Counted from the stretch's first letter, positions 22,059 through 33,624 are shown. The stretch is 64,000 nucleotides of DNA from Pelagibacteraceae bacterium AG-337-G06 (GCA_003282175.1 QBZX01000003.1:95309-159308), one strand, 5' to 3'. The notes: generated from the sequence alone by a model not told the origin. A program made the numbers and translations.

Positions 22059-23436
22059 CTTGATTTTCCACATTAAGAGCTGCTTCTTTGATTGACTCAG
22101 TTAATGTTGGATGAGCATGGCATGTTCTGGCTATATCTTCAGCTGACGCTCCGAATTCCATTGCAACTGTAAGCTCACCAATCATATTACCTGCGTCTGC
22201 ACCAATTATATGAACACCCAATACCTCATCAGTTTTATTGTCAGATAAAATCTTTACGAATCCACCTGTATCGTTCATTACTTTTGCTTTTGCATTTGCA
22301 GTAAAGGGAAATTTACCAACTTTATAAGTAATGCCTGCAGCTTTTAATTCGTCTTCTGTTTTGCCTACTGAAGCAACTTCTGGCGCTGTATATATTACTG
22401 ATGGAATTGCATTATAATTCACATATCCCGCCTGCCCATCAATGATTTCTGCAACCGCTGTTCCTTCTTCTGATGCTTTATGGGCTAGCATAGGGCCTAA
22501 TTTGCAATCACCCACTGCATAAATATTATCGATCGAAGTTTTAAAATAATTATCAGTAACTATAAATCCCTTATCATTTAGTTTAACTCCCAGTTCTTCA
22601 AGATTTAACCCAAATGTATAAGGTCTTCTGCCTGTAGAAATTAGAACCTTGTCACAGTCCATATCCATAGTTTGTCCCTTGTTTTCTACTGAGACAGATA
22701 AAGAACCACCTTCTTTGTTTACTGATCTTAATGCCGTAGAAAGTTTAAAGTCAAAACCCTGTTTAATAAGTATTTTTTGAAAACTGCTTGATACTTCTGT
22801 ATCCATTCCTGGAAGAATTCTATCTGCATATTCAATTACTGTTACTTTGGAGCCAAGTCGTGACCAAACTGATCCCATTTCTAAGCCAATATAGCCTGCA
22901 CCAATGACAACTAAGTGATTGGGAACTTTTTCCAAACTTAATGCTCCAGTAGATGATAAAATATCTTTTTCATCGATCACTACTCCATCAGGACTAGATA
23001 CCTCAGATCCGGTTGCAATAATTATTTTTGCAGATTTTATTGTATCTGATTTTTCACCTGATAGAATTTCTATTTCATTAATATTCTTTAGTTTTGCAAA
23101 CCCAGACTTACGATTGATCTTGTTTTTTTTAAATAAGAATTCAACTCCTTTAGTAAGCGACTCAACACTTTCTGATTTTTTTTCCATTATTTTACTCAGG
23201 TCAAAGGAAACATTATCAAAATTGATTCCTAACTTTTTTAGATCCGATGCCTGATCATATAAATGTGAGGAGTGAAGAAGAGATTTCGATGGAATACAGC
23301 CAATATTAAGACATGTTCCACCTAGAGTCTGACCTTTTTCAATACAGCAAACATTGTAACCTAACTGTGCAGCTCTAATTGCACAAACGTATCCTGCAGG
23401 TCCGCTACCTATAACCGTAATATCAAATTCTTCCAT
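22045..23436 (-). CDS. lpdA: Dihydrolipoyl dehydrogenase (E3)
   Basis: An FAD enzyme that reoxidises dihydrolipoamide and makes NADH for the 2-oxoglutarate dehydrogenase complex. The FAD motif GSGPAGYVCAIRAAQLG, the redox pair in GGTCLNIGCIPSK, the NAD motif GAGYIGLEMGSVW and the catalytic C-terminal HAHPTLTE are present. The 463 residues are full length. It follows sucB by one base, so it is the E3 of this operon; it may also serve other lipoyl complexes. Confidence 0.98.
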   Translation of the reverse strand: MEEFDITVIGSGPAGYVCAIRAAQLGYNVCCIEKGQTLGGTCLNIGCIPSKSLLHSSHLYDQASDLKKLGINFDNVSFDLSKIMEKKSESVESLTKGVEFLFKKNKINRKSGFAKLKNINEIEILSGEKSDTIKSAKIIIATGSEVSSPDGVVIDEKDILSSTGALSLEKVPNHLVVIGAGYIGLEMGSVWSRLGSKVTVIEYADRILPGMDTEVSSSFQKILIKQGFDFKLSTALRSVNKEGGSLSVSVENKGQTMDMDCDKVLISTGRRPYTFGLNLEELGVKLNDKGFIVTDNYFKTSIDNIYAVGDCKLGPMLAHKASEEGTAVAEIIDGQAGYVNYNAIPSVIYTAPEVASVGKTEDELKAAGITYKVGKFPFTANAKAKVMNDTGGFVKILSDNKTDEVLGVHIIGADAGNMIGELTVAMEFGASAEDIARTCHAHPTLTESIKEAALNVENQAIHI

Positions 23437-23437
23437 T

Positions 23438-24694
23438 CTATACCCCTAGTAAGATTCGATTTGGATCTTCTAAACTTTCTTTGACCCTTACCAAAAAAGT
23501 AACTGCACCTTTACCGTCCACAATACGATGATCGTAAGATAAAGCAAGGTACATCATTGGCCTTATCACGATGTCACCATTTACGGCAACTGGTCTTTCC
23601 TCAATCTTGTGCATGCCTAGTATCCCTGATTGAGGTGGGTTTAAAATAGGTGTAGACATAAGAGATCCATAAACGCCACCATTCGAAACTGTAAATGTAC
23701 CTCCTTGCATGTCATCGATACTTAATTTGCCAGTTCGAGCTTTTTGTCCTAAATAAAAAATCTCTTGCTCTATTTCTACAATTGATTTTTGATCAGCATC
23801 TCTGATAACGGGTACAACCAATCCTTGATCAGTTCCTACTGCAACACCAATATTGTAAAAATTTTTATATATAACATCATTATTTTCAACTTCTGCATTA
23901 ACTTCAGGAATATCTTTGAGAGCTGTGATACAAGCTTTTACGAAGAAGGACATAAATCCTAATTTTATTCCGTATTTTGACTCAAAAGCATCTTTATGCT
24001 CATTACGAGTTCTAATCAATTCACCCATATCAACTTCATTAAATGTTGTGAGCATAGCTGCATTATTTTGTGCATCTTTGAGTCGTTTAGCTATAGTTTG
24101 TCTTAGTCGAGACATTGGAACTCTCTCTTCTTTACTGTCATGATCCTTACTTATTGGCGGCTTCGTTGAAAGTTCTTGAACATTGTTATTTGAAGCTAAA
24201 ATATCACCCTTTGTAATTCTTCCATCTGAACGAGCAGTAGCTACTTGAGAAATATCAATATTTTTTTCTGCTGCAATTTTTCTTACTGCAGGTGATAGTT
24301 TTGAGACTTTACTCTCAAGAATTTCTTTTGGAGTATTGTCCAATGGTACACTTAGTTCTTGTAGAACTGGCTTTTCCATCGCTGGCTCTTCTTTAGGCTT
24401 TTCTTCTTTAGTGGTAACTATTTTCTCTGAATTTTCAGGAGCTTTTTTTACATCTGCAGTATCATTAATAACTCCCAGTAATGCGCCTACCTCGACCGTT
24501 GATCCTTCAGGCGATGAAATTTTTTCGATCAATCCTGATGTAGGGGAAGGAACTTCAAGAGTCACTTTATCGGTTTCTAACTCAAGCAGTGGTTCATCTA
24601 GCGTAACGCTATCTCCCTCATTTTTATACCACTTAGCAACAGTTGCTTCTACAACACTCTCACCAAGAGATGGCACTTTAATATCTACGGACAT
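23438..24694 (-). CDS. sucB: Dihydrolipoyl succinyltransferase (E2 of 2-oxoglutarate dehydrogenase)
   Basis: It transfers the succinyl group to CoA. A single lipoyl domain at residues 1-77 has the lipoyl lysine in [11 protein letters not shown] peripheral subunit-binding domain lies at about 133-170 ([19 protein letters not shown]). The acyltransferase core ends with [13 protein letters not shown], containing the catalytic His. Linkers are rich in Glu, Lys and Pro. The 418 residues are normal. It is the middle gene of sucA-sucB-lpd. Confidence 0.97.
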   Translation of the reverse strand: MSVDIKVPSLGESVVEATVAKWYKNEGDSVTLDEPLLELETDKVTLEVPSPTSGLIEKISSPEGSTVEVGALLGVINDTADVKKAPENSEKIVTTKEEKPKEEPAMEKPVLQELSVPLDNTPKEILESKVSKLSPAVRKIAAEKNIDISQVATARSDGRITKGDILASNNNVQELSTKPPISKDHDSKEERVPMSRLRQTIAKRLKDAQNNAAMLTTFNEVDMGELIRTRNEHKDAFESKYGIKLGFMSFFVKACITALKDIPEVNAEVENNDVIYKNFYNIGVAVGTDQGLVVPVIRDADQKSIVEIEQEIFYLGQKARTGKLSIDDMQGGTFTVSNGGVYGSLMSTPILNPPQSGILGMHKIEERPVAVNGDIVIRPMMYLALSYDHRIVDGKGAVTFLVRVKESLEDPNRILLGV

Positions 24695-24720
24695 ACTAAT
24701 TATTTAACACTTTACCAATA

Positions 24721-27678
24721 TTATTCAATTGGCAGTTTGAACTTTACGAGAGATACCCCATCTTTATTGTCTTTTATTTCACTTCTTTCCGACTCAGTAG
24801 CAAGTCTTAGAATATTTAATTGGTTTTCAGCATGTCGGTTAGCTATCCCTGTTGCTGGAGAAGCAGATGCTTTTCTTCCAATAAATAAGAGTTCTTCATA
24901 TTTACCGGTTATTGACTGGTTAACTGACTCTACTCGATGCTTTACAAAACGAAATGCTCCCATATTTGACGGCTCTTCTTGAACCCAGTAGATTTCAGCT
25001 TGAGGGTACTCTAGCAATTCTTCTTTTAAAGCTTCATAAGGGAACGGATACAATTGATCAAACCTTAAAATCTGAATATTTTCTTGTTTACGCTTCTCAA
25101 TATAATCATCTAACTCAAAGTAAATTTTTCCTGAGCAAAGAAGTAGTCTATTAATTTTAGATTTTTCAATTTTAGAAAGTTCTTTTCTTAAAATACGGTG
25201 AAAAGTTGAACCATTTGTAAACTCGGCAATATCAGAGACATTCTTTTTATGTCTAAGAGTTGATTTAGGAGTCATTATCACAAGCGGCTTACGAAAATCT
25301 CTTAGCAATTGTCTTCTTAAAACATGAAAGTAATTTGCGGGTGAAGTACAGTTAACTACTTGAATATTATCTTCAGCACAGAGTTGTAAGAATCTCTCTA
25401 GTCTTCCACTTGTATGTTCAGGACCTTGACCTTCATGTCCATGTGGCAGCAAGAGTGTTAGTCCTGACATTCTTAACCATTTCCTTTCACCTGTAGTAAT
25501 AAACTGATCAATTATTGTTTGTGCATTATTTGCAAAATCACCAAATTGCCCCTCCCACAGAACTAAGGTTTGAGGATCTACTTGAGAATAACCATATTCA
25601 AAGCCAAGGACTCCATATTCAGACAAAAAGCTATCAATGATTTCAAAGAAGCCCTGTTCATTTCTAAAATGTCTCAGAGGCACAAACCTATCTTCGTTAA
25701 CTTGATCATATAGCACAGAGTGTCTTTGACTAAAAGTTCCTCTACCAGAGTCTTGTCCTGATAGCCTTACGCCATATCCTTCAGCCAATAGTGATGCAAA
25801 CGCGAGAGACTCGGCGGTCGACCAATCCACTCCTTTTCCTTCATTAATACTATTGAGGCGGTCGTCATAAATTTTTTTAATTCTTTTATGAGGACTAAAA
25901 TCTTTAGGTATTTGATGAATTTCTTTTCCAATTTCTTTAAATTCATCTTCGGTTATAGACGTTTGTCCCCGTCTAGCATCAATAGATGCAACATTTATTC
26001 CTTTCCATGAACCCTCAAGCCAGTCTGCTTTATTAGGTTTGTAAGATTTTGCAGATGCTAGTTCTTCATTTAACTTTTCATTATATGATGAAATTTCATT
26101 ATCAATATCATCCGAAGTTAATACGCCCTCATCAATTAATCTTTGCTGGTAAATATTTAGAGTTGTCGCATGCTCCTTAATTTTTTGATACATTAATGGT
26201 TGCGTAAATTCTGGTAAATCCATTTCATTATGGCCAGCTCTACGATAGCAGAACATATCTACAACGACATCAGTCTTAAATTTATTTCTAAATTCAACAG
26301 CAAGTCTACAAACATGAACTACAGACTCAACATCATCTCCGTTAACGTGGAATATAGGTGCCTGAATAATCTTAGCAATTTCAGTACAATAAGGAGCCGA
26401 TCGTCCATAATGAGGCACAGTTGTAAAACCTATTTGATTATTGATTACAAAATGAATTGTTCCCCCAGTTCGAAAACCTCTTAATTGTGACATTGCAAAT
26501 GTTTCAGCAACTACTCCTTGACCTGCCATGGCTGCATCGCCATGAATGAGCAGACCCATGACTTTGTCATTGGTTTTGTCTTTAAGTAGAGTTTGCTCTG
26601 CTCTTACCTTGCCCATAACAACGGGGTCAACTGCCTCAAGATGGGATGGATTTGGAGTTAACGAAAGGTGAATCTTTTTATCTTCAAATTCTCTATCACT
26701 AGAAATACCTAAATGATATTTAACATCGCCTGATCCAAGTATTTCATTTGGATCTTCACCACCTCCTTCAAACTTTGCCATTATGGACCTCAGAGGAACC
26801 TCCATAACTGATGACAATAATGTCAACCTTCCTCTGTGAGCTGTACCTATGTAAATATCTTCAATTCCAGATAGACAACTTTGTTTGATTATTTGCTCTA
26901 TACCTGGAATAGTTGCCTCACTTCCAACTAATCCAAAACGTTTTGTGCCAATAAATTTTTTATCTAAAAACTTCTCAAACATTTCCGCTTCTAACAAGCG
27001 TTTGAAAATTGCTTTTTTTCCATTTGTAGTAAATTGAGTTTTATTTCTAACTTCTTCTATTCTTTCTTGAACCCATTGTTTTTGATCTGCGTCCTGAATA
27101 TGAACAAATTCTACACCTATAGAACCACAGTATGTCTCTTTTAAAATATTAATAATTTCATTTAGTGTTGTGAAATTAAGTCCAAGGCTTCCATCAATAA
27201 ATATTTCTTTACTGAGGTCTTTCTCTTCAAAACCATAATTTCTGTAATCTAATTCAGGGTAATTTTTTATCTCTTTTAAATTTAATGGATCAAGTTGAGA
27301 TGCTAAATGGCCATTAACCCTAAAAGCTCGAATTAGTCTTATTGCTCTAATTGAATCGTATATTTGTTCTTTTAATTTATCTGAAGAAATATTTGTACTG
27401 ATATTTTCATTAATTTTGTAAGACTTTTTTTCCCAAGAATTATTAATATTAATTGCTAAATCTTCTTCAGTTGCAAAATCGTTATTTGCCCAACTAGCTC
27501 TTAAAATATTTTGTTCATTTAAATTTTTTGATAATCCTGAAAAAAATATTTTCCAATCTTCTGGTATTTGATTTGGATCAGTTTGATACTTTTCATACAT
27601 TTGCTCAATGTAGGTGGCATTAGAACCATGTAAGAAAGAGGTTTTGTCAAAAATATCATTTGTTGAGGTTTTAGTCAT
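24721..27678 (-). CDS. sucA: 2-oxoglutarate dehydrogenase E1 component
   Basis: A thiamine diphosphate enzyme that decarboxylates 2-oxoglutarate. The N-terminus has SFLHGSNATYIEQMYEKYQTDP, the peptide that typically docks E1 on E2. Cofactor-binding segments are HGDAAMAGQGVVAETFAMSQL and INNQIGFTT; the C-terminal transketolase-like part has HGHEGQGPEHTS and RNEQGFFEI. The 985 residues are full length. It lies 14 bases after sucD and 26 before sucB. Confidence 0.98.
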   Translation of the reverse strand: MTKTSTNDIFDKTSFLHGSNATYIEQMYEKYQTDPNQIPEDWKIFFSGLSKNLNEQNILRASWANNDFATEEDLAININNSWEKKSYKINENISTNISSDKLKEQIYDSIRAIRLIRAFRVNGHLASQLDPLNLKEIKNYPELDYRNYGFEEKDLSKEIFIDGSLGLNFTTLNEIINILKETYCGSIGVEFVHIQDADQKQWVQERIEEVRNKTQFTTNGKKAIFKRLLEAEMFEKFLDKKFIGTKRFGLVGSEATIPGIEQIIKQSCLSGIEDIYIGTAHRGRLTLLSSVMEVPLRSIMAKFEGGGEDPNEILGSGDVKYHLGISSDREFEDKKIHLSLTPNPSHLEAVDPVVMGKVRAEQTLLKDKTNDKVMGLLIHGDAAMAGQGVVAETFAMSQLRGFRTGGTIHFVINNQIGFTTVPHYGRSAPYCTEIAKIIQAPIFHVNGDDVESVVHVCRLAVEFRNKFKTDVVVDMFCYRRAGHNEMDLPEFTQPLMYQKIKEHATTLNIYQQRLIDEGVLTSDDIDNEISSYNEKLNEELASAKSYKPNKADWLEGSWKGINVASIDARRGQTSITEDEFKEIGKEIHQIPKDFSPHKRIKKIYDDRLNSINEGKGVDWSTAESLAFASLLAEGYGVRLSGQDSGRGTFSQRHSVLYDQVNEDRFVPLRHFRNEQGFFEIIDSFLSEYGVLGFEYGYSQVDPQTLVLWEGQFGDFANNAQTIIDQFITTGERKWLRMSGLTLLLPHGHEGQGPEHTSGRLERFLQLCAEDNIQVVNCTSPANYFHVLRRQLLRDFRKPLVIMTPKSTLRHKKNVSDIAEFTNGSTFHRILRKELSKIEKSKINRLLLCSGKIYFELDDYIEKRKQENIQILRFDQLYPFPYEALKEELLEYPQAEIYWVQEEPSNMGAFRFVKHRVESVNQSITGKYEELLFIGRKASASPATGIANRHAENQLNILRLATESERSEIKDNKDGVSLVKFKLPIE

Positions 27679-27692
27679 TCAGTAAAATTACT

Positions 27693-28574
27693 TTAGATTT
27701 GATTCTTCAATACCTCAAGTAAAGTCGATCCTAATGCTGCTGGAGAATTTGAAATTTTGATACCAGCTTCTTTCATTGCCTCAATTTTATCCTCTGCTCC
27801 GCCTTTTCCGCCAGAAACAATTGCGCCAGCATGTCCCATTCTTCTGCCTGGAGGAGCGGAGGTCCCAGCAATAAAGCCCACCGTAGGTTTTTTTGTATTT
27901 TGTTTCTTCAAGAATTCAGCAGCTTCTTCTTCTGCTGATCCACCAATTTCTCCGATCATAATTATTGACTCAGTTTCTGGATCAGCAAGGAACAAATCTA
28001 AACAATCAATGAAATTAGTTCCATTGATTGGATCACCCCCTATGCCAATACATGTAGATTGACCCAAGCCTGCTACTGTAGTTTGATATACTGCTTCATA
28101 AGTAAGAGTTCCTGATCGTGAGACAATACCTACATTACCTTTTTTATGAATATGAGCTGGCATAATGCCTATTTTGCACTCATCGGGTGTAATTATCCCT
28201 GGACAGTTAGGACCAATTAACCTTGAAGATGAAGAACTTAATCTATCTTTAACTTTCATCATATCCATCACAGGAATACCTTCTGTAATGCAAACAATTA
28301 ATTCAATCTCACTGTCTATCGCCTCAATGATCGCGTTTGCTGCGTAGGGCGGTGGAACATAAATAACTGTGGCATTAGCATTAGTTTTTTCTTTCGCTTC
28401 TTTTACTGTATCGAAAACTGGAAGTTCAAGATGCATTGACCCACCTTTTTTAGGTGTAACACCTCCAACCATATTTGTCCCATATTTGATAGCCTGCTCA
28501 GAATGAAACGTTCCCTGTGCTCCAGTAAACCCCTGGCAAATAACTCTTGTATCTTTATTGACGATAACAGACAT
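27693..28574 (-). CDS. sucD: Succinyl-CoA synthetase alpha subunit
   Basis: It makes succinate, CoA and a nucleoside triphosphate from succinyl-CoA, together with SucC. The CoA-binding [15 protein letters not shown] and the active-site phosphohistidine in [12 protein letters not shown] are present. The 293 residues are full length. Its ATG shares one base with the sucC stop (TAATG). Confidence 0.98.
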   Translation of the reverse strand: MSVIVNKDTRVICQGFTGAQGTFHSEQAIKYGTNMVGGVTPKKGGSMHLELPVFDTVKEAKEKTNANATVIYVPPPYAANAIIEAIDSEIELIVCITEGIPVMDMMKVKDRLSSSSSRLIGPNCPGIITPDECKIGIMPAHIHKKGNVGIVSRSGTLTYEAVYQTTVAGLGQSTCIGIGGDPINGTNFIDCLDLFLADPETESIIMIGEIGGSAEEEAAEFLKKQNTKKPTVGFIAGTSAPPGRRMGHAGAIVSGGKGGAEDKIEAMKEAGIKISNSPAALGSTLLEVLKNQI

Positions 28575-29731
28575 TAAACAAGCTTAACTATTTTTTTTGC
28601 AGCATCATCAAGGTCATTTGCAGAAATGATTTCTATTCCTGAATTTTCAAGGATCTGTTTTCCTTGGTCTACATTAGTACCTTCTAATCTAACAACAAGA
28701 GGAACAGAAATTTTTAATTCCTTTGCTGCAGAAACAATTCCCTCGGCAATAACATCACATCTCATGATACCGCCAAAAATATTCACGAGTATCCCTTTAA
28801 CACCCTGGTCTGAAAGGATGATTTTAAAAGCACTCGATACTTTTTCTTTTGACGCGCCACCGCCAACATCTAAAAAATTTGCAGGTTCGCCGCCATACAT
28901 TTTAATAATATCAAGACTAGCCATAGCAAGTCCTGCTCCATTTACCATACATCCTATATTTCCATCCAATTTAATATAGGCAAGGTCATACTTTGCTGCT
29001 TCTCTCTCATATTCATCTTCTTCATTTTCATCTCTTAATTCTTCAATTTCGGGGTGCCGATAAATTGCATTATCATCAAAGTTTACTTTTGCGTCTAAAC
29101 ATAAAAGTTTATTTGTATTTGTGACTATTAGAGGATTAACTTCAACAAGACTTGCATCTTTTTCAATAAAAAATAAATACATATTTTTAATCAGATCCGA
29201 TAATTGATTATTTAAATCATCGTCTATTTCAAAAGCCTTTTGAATCATTTCAATATCATTCTTTGTAACACCTATTGATGGTTCAATTTGAACTGTAGTA
29301 ATATTTTCAGGCGTATCAGCGGCGACTGCTTCTATATCCATGCCTCCCATTTTAGAAACTATAAATGCGACTTTACTAGTTGATCGGTCTAGCAGACACG
29401 AGAGATATAATTCCTTTTCTATATCAGAACCATTTTCAATGTAAATTCGCTTAACCTCTTTACCTGATACTCCAGTTTGAGGAGTAACTAAATTCATGCC
29501 ATACATTTTGTTCGCTTCGTTAAGTGCATCTTCTTTAGAAGAAACAACTTTGACACCTCCGCCTTTTCCTCTTCCCCCTGCATGTATTTGAGCCTTCACT
29601 ACCCACACTGGACCTACAACTTCATTTACAGCTCTTTCTATCTCATCTGCACTATAAGCTACAGAGCCTGATGAAACTGGAATGTTATAACCTCTAAACA
29701 AATCCTTGGCTTGATGTTCGTGAATGTTCAT
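28574..29731 (-). CDS. sucC: Succinyl-CoA synthetase beta subunit
   Basis: The ATP-grasp subunit. The N-terminus [44 protein letters not shown] and [12 protein letters not shown]-type segment [16 protein letters not shown] are diagnostic. The 385 residues are full length. It is two bases downstream of mdh. Confidence 0.98.
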   Translation of the reverse strand: MNIHEHQAKDLFRGYNIPVSSGSVAYSADEIERAVNEVVGPVWVVKAQIHAGGRGKGGGVKVVSSKEDALNEANKMYGMNLVTPQTGVSGKEVKRIYIENGSDIEKELYLSCLLDRSTSKVAFIVSKMGGMDIEAVAADTPENITTVQIEPSIGVTKNDIEMIQKAFEIDDDLNNQLSDLIKNMYLFFIEKDASLVEVNPLIVTNTNKLLCLDAKVNFDDNAIYRHPEIEELRDENEEDEYEREAAKYDLAYIKLDGNIGCMVNGAGLAMASLDIIKMYGGEPANFLDVGGGASKEKVSSAFKIILSDQGVKGILVNIFGGIMRCDVIAEGIVSAAKELKISVPLVVRLEGTNVDQGKQILENSGIEIISANDLDDAAKKIVKLV

Positions 29732-29733
29732 AT

Positions 29734-30696
29734 TTACTTTAATGAGGGATCTATGTTTTTAGCTGCATCAAATAATTCATTTACAGCTTCTATTGAAGTA
29801 TCAAAAAGTTTTTTTTCTTCAGCATCTAAGTCTAATTCAACAACTTCTTCAATTCCTCCTGATCCGATAATAACAGGAACACCAACATAAAGATCTGAAA
29901 CACCGTATTCCCCATTTAAATGCGCAGCACAAGGTAAAGTTTTCTTTTTATTATTTAGATAAGAGTCAGCCATTTCAATTCCAGACGCTGCCGGACCATA
30001 AAATGCGGACCCAACTTCTAACAATTTTACTACTTCAGCTCCTCCCTTCCGGGTTCTGTCAATTATTTCATCAAGTTTTGATTGTGATATTTGACCTTGG
30101 TTTACTAGCTCCATCAGGGGCTTTCCACTCACCGTTGTTCGATTGGGAACGGGAACCATAGTATCTCCATGTCCACCCAAAACAAAAGAGTCTACTTCAC
30201 GTATGGGTACATTGAGTTCATGTGATAAGAAATATTTAAATCTTGAAGTATCCAGCACACCTGCCATACCAATCACTTTATTTTTTGGTAAGCCAGAATA
30301 TTTTTGTAACGCCATTACAATTACATCTAATGGATTTGTGATACAAATCACAAAAGCATCAGGTGATGTAGATTTGATACCTTCAGCAACTTGCTTAATG
30401 ATTTTCAAGTTGGTGCCTAAGAGATCGTCTCTTGTCATGCCTGGCTTTCTTGGTACGCCAGCAGTAATTATGATAACATCAGAATCTCGAGTATCTTCGT
30501 AATTATCTGTTCCCGATAGGGAAACATTAAAGCCATCAATTGCCGATGACTGTGAAATATCTAATGCTTTTCCTTTAGCTAAACCAGCCATTAAGTCAAA
30601 AAGAACAACATCACCTAATTCTTTCATTGCTGCGAGATGGGCTAACGTACCTCCAATTTGACCAGCTCCAATAAGTGATATTTTTTTATTTTTCAT
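29734..30696 (-). CDS. mdh: Malate dehydrogenase (LDH-like class)
   Basis: It oxidises malate to oxaloacetate with NAD. It has the Rossmann motif [14 protein letters not shown], the active-site loop [14 protein letters not shown] in which the Arg pair is characteristic of malate over lactate, ITNPLDVIV, and the catalytic His in [10 protein letters not shown]. The 320 residues match the alphaproteobacterial LDH-like type. It leads mdh-sucC-sucD-sucA-sucB-lpd, the conserved alphaproteobacterial TCA operon. Confidence 0.97.
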   Translation of the reverse strand: MKNKKISLIGAGQIGGTLAHLAAMKELGDVVLFDLMAGLAKGKALDISQSSAIDGFNVSLSGTDNYEDTRDSDVIIITAGVPRKPGMTRDDLLGTNLKIIKQVAEGIKSTSPDAFVICITNPLDVIVMALQKYSGLPKNKVIGMAGVLDTSRFKYFLSHELNVPIREVDSFVLGGHGDTMVPVPNRTTVSGKPLMELVNQGQISQSKLDEIIDRTRKGGAEVVKLLEVGSAFYGPAASGIEMADSYLNNKKKTLPCAAHLNGEYGVSDLYVGVPVIIGSGGIEEVVELDLDAEEKKLFDTSIEAVNELFDAAKNIDPSLK

Positions 30697-30759
30697 CTGA
30701 GAATATTTACAATCCGTAAACTAACTAGATAGAGATTAAAATCAAGCTAAGAATCTAAA

Positions 30760-32253
30760 TTATTTCATTGTTGGAATTGTAAATTCTGCACCTTCTCTTA
30801 TTCCAGTTGGCCACCTTGAAGTAACTGTTTTCAGTCGAGTAAAGAACCTTACTCCATCCATGCCATGCATTGCGTGATCACCAAATAAAGACCTCTTCCA
30901 TCCTCCGAAACTATGAAAAGCCATTGGAACTGGAATGGGTACATTAACTCCCACCATACCAATTTTACATTGATTAGAAAAAGCACGGGCAGTATCTCCA
31001 TCTCGAGTATAAATAGTAGTGCCGTTTCCAAATTCATGATCATTTACCATTTTTAAAGCATCATTAAAGGTTGGTTGACGCACAACTGACAATACAGGAC
31101 CAAATATTTCCTCTCTATATATCTTCATGTCCTCTTTAACATGATCAAATAAACAGCCACCTATGAAATATCCGTTTTCATACCCTTGAAGTGAAATTGA
31201 TCTTCCATCAACAATTAATTCAGCTCCGTCAGATACCCCTGCATCAACATAGCTTTTAACTTTTGCAAGATGAACATCACTGATCAATGGGCCCATTTCA
31301 ACTTCTGGATCGGTTCCAGGACCTACCTTCAAATTCTGAACGCGAGGTGTTAATTTTTCAATTAGCTTATCTCCTACATCACCAACAGCAACGGCGACCG
31401 ATAAAGCCATGCATCTCTCGCCAGCAGAACCGTATCCTGCACCAATCAAGCCATCAACAACTTGATCAAGATCAGCGTCAGGCATAACAACCATATGATT
31501 CTTAGCGCCTCCCAGGGATTGAACTCTTTTATTATGCTTTGAAGATGTATGATAAATGTATTCAGCAACTGGGGTTGACCCTACAAAGCTCACAGAGTCT
31601 ACTTCTGGATCAGTTATTAATAAATCAACTGCTTCTTTATCTCCATTAATTACATTAAATACTCCATCTGGAAGTCCAGCTTCTTTTAATAATTCAGCCA
31701 ACATATAAGGAACTGTTGGATCTTTTTCACTTGGTTTAAGAATAAATGAATTTCCACATGCTATCGACATGACGAACATCCACATTGGAACCATGGCTGG
31801 AAAATTAAATGGAGAAATACCAACACTTACACCCAATGGCTGTCTCATGCTCCAACTATCAATATCAGACCCTACGTTTTCAGAGTATTCACCCTTAAGA
31901 AGATGAGGAATACCACAGGCGAATTCTACAACTTCCATGCCCCTAGTAATTGAACCTGCTGAGTCTGATAAAATCTTGCCATGCTCAGAAGTCAGCTCTA
32001 GCGCAAGCTTATCCATATCTCGCAGAATTAAATCTTTAAACCTAAAAAAAACCCTTGATCTTGTTAAGGGTGGAGTTGCAGCCCATTTTTTTCCTGCTTC
32101 AACTGCACATTCTATTGCAAGCTTTACGTCCTCAGAGTTAGCAAATGAGACTTTTTTTGTTTTTTCTCCATTCACAGGATTAAATACATCACCAAACCGT
32201 TCAGATTTACTAATATACTCTTTGCCATTAATAAAATGATTAATTACTTTCAT
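30760..32253 (-). CDS. mmsA: Methylmalonate-semialdehyde dehydrogenase (CoA-acylating)
   Basis: It converts methylmalonate semialdehyde to propionyl-CoA (and malonate semialdehyde to acetyl-CoA) in valine, inositol or beta-alanine breakdown. The start INHFINGKEY with FNPVNGEKTKKV, ISPFNFPAMVPMWMF, and the catalytic cysteine in GSAGERCMALS fit the CoA-acylating subfamily. The ending TRWPTGIREGAEF is also typical. The 497 residues are full length. It lies 63 bases upstream of mdh. The product, propionyl-CoA, would enter the TCA cycle at succinyl-CoA. Confidence 0.94.
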   Translation of the reverse strand: MKVINHFINGKEYISKSERFGDVFNPVNGEKTKKVSFANSEDVKLAIECAVEAGKKWAATPPLTRSRVFFRFKDLILRDMDKLALELTSEHGKILSDSAGSITRGMEVVEFACGIPHLLKGEYSENVGSDIDSWSMRQPLGVSVGISPFNFPAMVPMWMFVMSIACGNSFILKPSEKDPTVPYMLAELLKEAGLPDGVFNVINGDKEAVDLLITDPEVDSVSFVGSTPVAEYIYHTSSKHNKRVQSLGGAKNHMVVMPDADLDQVVDGLIGAGYGSAGERCMALSVAVAVGDVGDKLIEKLTPRVQNLKVGPGTDPEVEMGPLISDVHLAKVKSYVDAGVSDGAELIVDGRSISLQGYENGYFIGGCLFDHVKEDMKIYREEIFGPVLSVVRQPTFNDALKMVNDHEFGNGTTIYTRDGDTARAFSNQCKIGMVGVNVPIPVPMAFHSFGGWKRSLFGDHAMHGMDGVRFFTRLKTVTSRWPTGIREGAEFTIPTMK

Positions 32254-32262
32254 TAAAGCTTC

Positions 32263-33270
32263 CTATATTTCGAAATTTTCACTAATAGCCTCGCAGCTTT
32301 TAGTCCATAGTAGATTTTTGGTCTCATCATTGTCGTAAAAAGACTCAAGCGGAAATGACTTTGCTTTACCCTTAGCTCCTTTTAAACCAGGTCCAACAAT
32401 TGATCCTGAATTAATTTTAGGATCAGCAATACACCTTAATAATCCTAAGGTTCCATCCTTTTCAGACTGACCAAACTTCATCATATATTTTGTAAAAAGA
32501 CTACTCAAGCCACCGTCTTCAACAGTAGTAGATTGTAAATCACTTTCTGCAAGACCAGGATGTGCGACCATTGCTCTAATTTTTGAATTTTTATTCTTTA
32601 ATTTCTCATGTAGACATGCAGTAAATGCAGCATTTGCAAGTTTTGTTTGAGCATAACGTTCCCAACGACCGGTACCAAAAATCATACTGCCTTTGTCCCC
32701 ACCTAAGTTACCACCTTTTTTTTCAAAAAACTTTTCCTTTAATTTTTTAGCTTGAGTACGTGCAATACTTGAATGATTGACGATTCTTGCTTCATTTCTT
32801 AATTGCGATGCTTTATCTAATAATGGCATACATAACTTAGTAAGAAGAAAATGAGAAAGATGATTTGTTTGCATCTGCACATCAAAACCATCAATTGTAG
32901 CTTTATCTTTTAGTGCCATTACACCAGCATTATTACACAAGACGTCGAGGCCATCTGGGCAAATTTCACTTACTTTTAATGATGCTGATTTAACTGATTC
33001 AAAGCTTTGAAGATCACAATCTACTTTATGAAAATCTCCATTTGAGCAGTTATCATTTAACAAAGCATAAGAAGTTTCAGCTCTGTCTGATGGACGATTT
33101 AGTAATAATACTCGTGCACCAAGCTTAGCAACTGACTCAGCAGCATAAAACCCTAATCCCGAAGTTGTACCTGTTATGGCGACTGATTTAGTTTCCATTG
33201 ATGGAAGTGAATTGAATAAGTCTTCAAAATACTTGGTTTTTAAGTTAGGTTTGGTGTAAGAATTCTTCAT
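32263..33270 (-). CDS. Short-chain dehydrogenase/reductase, retinol dehydrogenase-like
   Basis: A 335-residue NAD(P)-dependent oxidoreductase. The cofactor motif is TGTTSGLGFYAAE; the conserved NNAGVMA is at about residue 113; the catalytic Ser is in VNHSSIA and the YxxxK pair in RYAQTKLAN. The arrangement matches the retinol dehydrogenase/WW-domain oxidoreductase-like SDR group. The substrate is unknown. It ends nine bases before mmsA, so the two probably share a transcript. Confidence 0.85.
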   Translation of the reverse strand: MKNSYTKPNLKTKYFEDLFNSLPSMETKSVAITGTTSGLGFYAAESVAKLGARVLLLNRPSDRAETSYALLNDNCSNGDFHKVDCDLQSFESVKSASLKVSEICPDGLDVLCNNAGVMALKDKATIDGFDVQMQTNHLSHFLLTKLCMPLLDKASQLRNEARIVNHSSIARTQAKKLKEKFFEKKGGNLGGDKGSMIFGTGRWERYAQTKLANAAFTACLHEKLKNKNSKIRAMVAHPGLAESDLQSTTVEDGGLSSLFTKYMMKFGQSEKDGTLGLLRCIADPKINSGSIVGPGLKGAKGKAKSFPLESFYDNDETKNLLWTKSCEAISENFEI

Positions 33271-33319
33271 ACATAAATTATTGTAAATTAATTAAGGCTA
33301 ATAGCAATGTTTGAAAATT

Positions 33320-33553
33320 ATGAGAAAACTTGATCTCCACGGTTTTACACTAGAAGAGGCTTATCAAGAATTTACTGATTTTATTTACAGTGCGTATGAG
33401 GATAGTATTTCTAAAGTCGAAATTATTACTGGTAATAGTGGTCAAATAAAAAAAGAATTTCCCCATTGGGCAGAGAATAATCATCAAATCAGATATATAG
33501 AAAACAGCTGGCATAAGGGAAGTTTTTTAGTGAAAATTGAGAAAAAATATTGA
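33320..33553 (+). CDS. Small Smr-domain protein
   Basis: A 77-residue protein with the core of an Smr domain: KLDLHGFTLEEAYQEF at the start and VEIITGNSGQIKKEF further on, corresponding to the LDLHG and TGxG motifs. Smr domains bind or cut nucleic acids and occur at the end of MutS2 or alone. Here the second motif reads TGNSG, a variant of the usual glycine-rich turn. I start at the ATG at 33320; the track's TTG adds three residues. It stands alone on the plus strand between two minus-strand operons. Confidence 0.72.
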   Translation: MRKLDLHGFTLEEAYQEFTDFIYSAYEDSISKVEIITGNSGQIKKEFPHWAENNHQIRYIENSWHKGSFLVKIEKKY

Positions 33554-33624
33554 GCATTGCATTTGTCAAGTTGGCAGTCGTATTTAGGTTCAATTATGTG
33601 TGAAGAATACTATATGTAGGATGT

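Noticed and set aside
23916-24707. Antisense ORFs over sucB and similar shadows across the window
   Set aside because: They lie opposite strongly conserved genes, have serine- and phenylalanine-rich shadow composition and no recognisable domains.
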